From NCBI GenBank assembly GCA_044508215.1, contig JBIQID010000019.1, forward strand, positions 1 through 32,090: a stretch of DNA of 32,090 nt, in the 5' to 3' direction. The notes beneath the pieces were generated by a model that was given only the letters and a program-made list of their open reading frames with translations, had not been told where the DNA came from and made no database searches. Below, one piece after another: positions 29,925 through 32,090 of the stretch. The position numbers were made by a program, and so were the translations under genes. The stretch is from JAEZFI01 sp044508215 (lineage in GTDB: Bacteria; Actinomycetota; Acidimicrobiia; Acidimicrobiales; Microtrichaceae). How positions within the stretch are numbered: position 1 is the stretch's first letter; each line of letters starts with the position of its first letter.

Positions 29925-30437
29925 TCAGCTCTCCCAGACGTCGTCGCCGTAGGGACGCTTGCGGGCAGGAGCGGCGTCGCGCTTCCACACCATCACCTTG
30001 CGGCGGAAGTAGCAGACCTCGACGCCGTGCTGGTTGAAGCCCTTGGTCTCCACCGTGACGATCCCACGGTCGCCCTTCGACGACTCACGGGTGTCGAGCA
30101 CCCGGGTCTCGGCGTAGATCGTGTCGCCGTGGAACGTGGGGTTCTTGTGCTGCAGCGACTCGATCTCGAGGTTGGCGATGGCGGCGCCCGACACGTCGGG
30201 GACGCTCATGCCGAGCACCAGGGAGTACACGAGGTTGCCGACGACCACGTTCTTCTTCTGGACCGACTCGTTCTCCGCGAACCACGCGTTCGTGTGGAGC
30301 GGGTGGTGGTTCATCGTGATCATGCAGAACAGGTGGTCGTCCGCCTCGGTGATGGTCTTGCCGGGCCAGTGCCGGTAGATGTCGCCGGGGGTGAAGTCCT
30401 CGAGGTGGCGGCCGAAGGGGCGGTCGTGGACGGTCAT
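29925..30437 (-). CDS. MaoC-type hydratase, candidate mesaconyl-CoA hydratase
   Basis: A 170-residue single hot-dog-fold hydratase. The active-site region is ITEADDHLFCMITMNHHPLH, with the Asp and His expected for MaoC enzymes; further conserved parts are GMSVPDVSGAAIANLEIE, NPTFHGDTIYAETRVL and VTVETKGFNQHGVEV. This subgroup resembles mesaconyl/itaconyl-CoA hydratase-like proteins more than PhaJ or fatty-acid hydratases; the assignment is inference. AGGTGA lies just before the ATG. It heads an operon with the methyltransferase and mutY and diverges from the long acyl-CoA dehydrogenase. The frame upstream of the ATG is a shadow of that gene. Confidence 0.85.
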   Translation of the reverse strand: MTVHDRPFGRHLEDFTPGDIYRHWPGKTITEADDHLFCMITMNHHPLHTNAWFAENESVQKKNVVVGNLVYSLVLGMSVPDVSGAAIANLEIESLQHKNPTFHGDTIYAETRVLDTRESSKGDRGIVTVETKGFNQHGVEVCYFRRKVMVWKRDAAPARKRPYGDDVWES

Positions 30438-30599
30438 TGGTTCACCTCGATGGGTCGGGGACGGTCGGACGGGCCCGGCTGGAGCGCCCGGGCGTCGTTC
30501 GACACTAGGGACGCGCTGTGACCGCTCTCCACTCCGGAGTGCCGTCAGGAGGCCGCCGGAGTGGGAGCGTCGGGACCCGCGTCGGTAGCCTCGCTCGCC
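30438..30599. promoter_or_regulatory. Divergent control region between MaoC and long acyl-CoA dehydrogenase genes
   Basis: This 162-bp gap holds a perfect 12-bp palindrome CACTCCGGAGTG (30530-30541), and its half CCGGAGTG recurs at 30556-30563, 22 bp away (two helical turns). Plus strand: TAGCCT (30586-30591), eight bases, ATG at 30600. Minus strand: TAGTGT (30507-30502) is a possible -10 giving a leader of about 60 bases with a ribosome site before the MaoC ATG. The sites lie between the two promoters, so one regulator could control both. Confidence 0.55.
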
Positions 30600-32090
30600 A
30601 TGAGCGACTCCCTCTCCGCCGCCGCTGCGGCGATCGACACCGCCCAGTCCGTCGTCGAATCGGGCATCGGACAGCTCGCCCAGCGTGGCATCGAGGACAA
30701 CCAGGTCCTGGCCTACGACGTGGCGCACGCTGCGGCTGCGGTGCAGTCGGCTCGGGCCCTGCTGGGGTACGGCGAGCGAGGCGACGTCGAGGAGCGGATC
30801 ACGCTCGCCTTCGCTGCGGACGCGATCGCCGACCTCGCCGCGAAGGTGTTCGGCCGTGAGGCCGACTGGGGTGTCGGCGTCGACGCGCTGGACGCCGTCC
30901 GCGACTTCGTCAGCACCTACCGGGCGCCCGAGTTCCTCGCAGCACTCGGCAGCGAGGCCGGCCCCCGCCACCTCGACGACGACTTCGAGATGGTGCAGGA
31001 CGCGTTCCGGCGGTTCGCCGAGGACAAGCTGCGCCCGATCGCCGAGCACATCCACCGCACGAACGGCGACATCCCCGAGGACATCATCTCGGGCCTCGCC
31101 GAGATGGGGGCGTTCGGCCTGTCGATCCCCGAGGAGTACGGCGGGTTCGCGTCGGGCGGAGAGTCCGACTACATCGCCATGGTCGTCGCCACGGAGGAGC
31201 TCAGCCGTGGGTCGCTCGGCGCCGGCGGGTCGCTCATCACCCGTCCCGAGATCCTCGCCCGTGCGCTCGAGGCCGGCGGCACCGAGGAGCAGAAGCGCGA
31301 GTGGCTGCCCCGCCTCGCCACCGCAGAGGTGATGAACGCGGTCGCCGTGACCGAGCCCGACTACGGCTCCGACGTGGCCGGCGTGAAGGTGACCGCCACC
31401 CCGACCACCGTCGACGGCGTGGAGGGCTACGTCCTCAACGGCGTGAAGACGTGGTGCACCTTCGGGGCCCGCGCCGACGTGCTGTCGCTGCTCGCCCGCA
31501 CCGACCCCGACCGCTCGCTCGGCCATCGGGGCCTCTCCCTCTTCATCGTGCCGAAGGTGCACGGCGACTCCCACGGCTTCGTCGTGGAGCAGGCACCGCT
31601 CGACATGCCGGGCTCCGGGAAGATGGAGGGGCGCCCGATCGACACGATCGGCTACCGGGGCATGCACTCCTACGAGGTCGCGCTCGAGGACTGGTTCGTT
31701 CCCGCCGAGAACCTGATCGGCGGCGAGGGCGGCAAGGGTCGCGGCTTCTACTACCAGATGGCCGGATTCGAGAACGGCCGGCTGCAGACCGCAGCCCGGG
31801 CGATCGGCGTGATGCAGGCCGCCTACGAGGCCGCCGCCGAGTACGCCGAGAACCGGGTGGTGTTCGGCAGCCCGATCGGCGACTACCAGCTGACCCAGGC
31901 GAAGCTCGCCCGGATGGCGGTGATCATCCAGGGTGCCCGCCAGTTCGCCTACGAGGTCGCCCGGCTGATGGCGAAGGGCGAGGGCCAGCTCGAGGCGACG
32001 CTCATCAAGGCGTACGTGTGCAAGGCCGCCGAGTGGGTCACCCGCGAGGCCATGCAGATCCACGGCGGCATGGGCTACGCCGAGGAGTAC
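30600..32090 (+). CDS. mcd: Acyl-CoA dehydrogenase with N-terminal extension, probable (2S)-methylsuccinyl-CoA dehydrogenase; 3' end outside window
   Basis: 497 residues are visible. Residues 1-125 are a helical extension absent from ordinary acyl-CoA dehydrogenases (ENQVLAYDVAHAAAAVQSAR, ITLAFAADAIADLAAKVFG). The dehydrogenase core follows: FEMVQDAFRRFAEDKLRPIAEH, FGLSIPEEYGGFASGG, flavin motif VAVTEPDYGSDVAGVKVTAT, NGVKTWCTFGARADVL, GYRGMHSYEVALEDWFVP, RVVFGSPIGDYQLTQAKLA and QIHGGMGYAEEY at the edge. An extension of this kind with DNQ-x-AYD-x-A is a feature I know from methylsuccinyl-CoA dehydrogenase of the ethylmalonyl-CoA pathway. Its divergence from a MaoC hydratase, the next step, supports this. 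The ATG lies eight bases after TAGCCT. Fifty or so residues are probably missing. Confidence 0.85.
   Translation, partial: MSDSLSAAAAAIDTAQSVVESGIGQLAQRGIEDNQVLAYDVAHAAAAVQSARALLGYGERGDVEERITLAFAADAIADLAAKVFGREADWGVGVDALDAVRDFVSTYRAPEFLAALGSEAGPRHLDDDFEMVQDAFRRFAEDKLRPIAEHIHRTNGDIPEDIISGLAEMGAFGLSIPEEYGGFASGGESDYIAMVVATEELSRGSLGAGGSLITRPEILARALEAGGTEEQKREWLPRLATAEVMNAVAVTEPDYGSDVAGVKVTATPTTVDGVEGYVLNGVKTWCTFGARADVLSLLARTDPDRSLGHRGLSLFIVPKVHGDSHGFVVEQAPLDMPGSGKMEGRPIDTIGYRGMHSYEVALEDWFVPAENLIGGEGGKGRGFYYQMAGFENGRLQTAARAIGVMQAAYEAAAEYAENRVVFGSPIGDYQLTQAKLARMAVIIQGARQFAYEVARLMAKGEGQLEATLIKAYVCKAAEWVTREAMQIHGGMGYAEEY

Noticed and set aside
30438..32063. Upstream extension of the MaoC frame to 712 codons
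   Set aside because: The extra part is antisense to the long acyl-CoA dehydrogenase; the MaoC family start and a ribosome site fit the ATG at 30437.
1..32090. tRNA, rRNA, CRISPR arrays, transposases, integrases and attachment sites
   Set aside because: Looked for on both strands; no cloverleaf with a T-loop, no regularly spaced repeats and no recombinase motifs were seen.

Overview
The window is a uniformly GC-rich, gene-dense stretch of a bacterial chromosome with no sign of phage, plasmid, CRISPR or insertion sequence. Several traits point to Actinobacteriota: homodimeric AceE-type pyruvate dehydrogenase, a SufS-SufU pair, a VapBC-like Phd/PIN module, many GTG starts, and many genes whose start codon lies only 6-8 bases after a TAnnnT-like -10 box (leaderless transcripts). 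The mix of acyl-CoA enzymes and a Chloroflexus-like malyl-CoA lyase suggests a deep-branching class such as Acidimicrobiia, but that placement is inference; no 16S gene or tRNA is present.

Layout. 1-2921 (minus): E2 acyltransferase (cut by the window edge) and dihydrolipoyl dehydrogenase. 3022-6211: a possible 30-residue membrane peptide, an SRPBCC protein overlapping a HAD-IB hydrolase, a strong terminator, a short-chain dehydrogenase, and a protein with a C-terminal J domain. 6349-10278: RNase HI diverging from aceE, followed by an HhH-GPD repair protein. 10282-14249: an alpha/beta hydrolase lacking the usual serine nucleophile, two small unknown proteins, an MFS transporter, and an acyl-CoA dehydrogenase. 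14297-15046: a toxin-antitoxin module with a palindromic operator. 15079-17330: an MBL-fold hydrolase, a DUF4184-like membrane protein, and a single-pass membrane protein. 17430-19230: a putative 16-codon leader ORF, then sufS and sufU. 19227-21893: a DUF6941-like protein, pterin carbinolamine dehydratase, a Cys-rich protein, a CitE-like lyase, and a four-helix membrane protein. 21979-24762: an acyl-CoA synthetase with a 19-bp operator palindrome, and mclA. 24823-28272: DUF2752 protein, gamma carbonic anhydrase, flavin reductase, MBL hydrolase, epoxide-hydrolase-like protein. 28295-32090: mutY, a methyltransferase and a MaoC hydratase in one tight operon, diverging from a long acyl-CoA dehydrogenase cut by the right edge.

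How the genes work together. aceE, the E2 gene and lpdA together supply all three components of a pyruvate dehydrogenase complex. The right half contains what looks like the last three steps of the ethylmalonyl-CoA pathway: a candidate methylsuccinyl-CoA dehydrogenase and a MaoC-type mesaconyl-CoA hydratase diverging from a shared control region, and mclA 5-6 kb away for beta-methylmalyl-CoA cleavage to glyoxylate and propionyl-CoA. A CitE-like lyase, CoA ligase and short-chain hydroxyacyl-CoA dehydrogenase fit the same acyl-CoA theme. The most notable observations are this dispersed pathway, the repeated leaderless promoter design, the coupled leader ORF before sufS, and several well-formed candidate operators.
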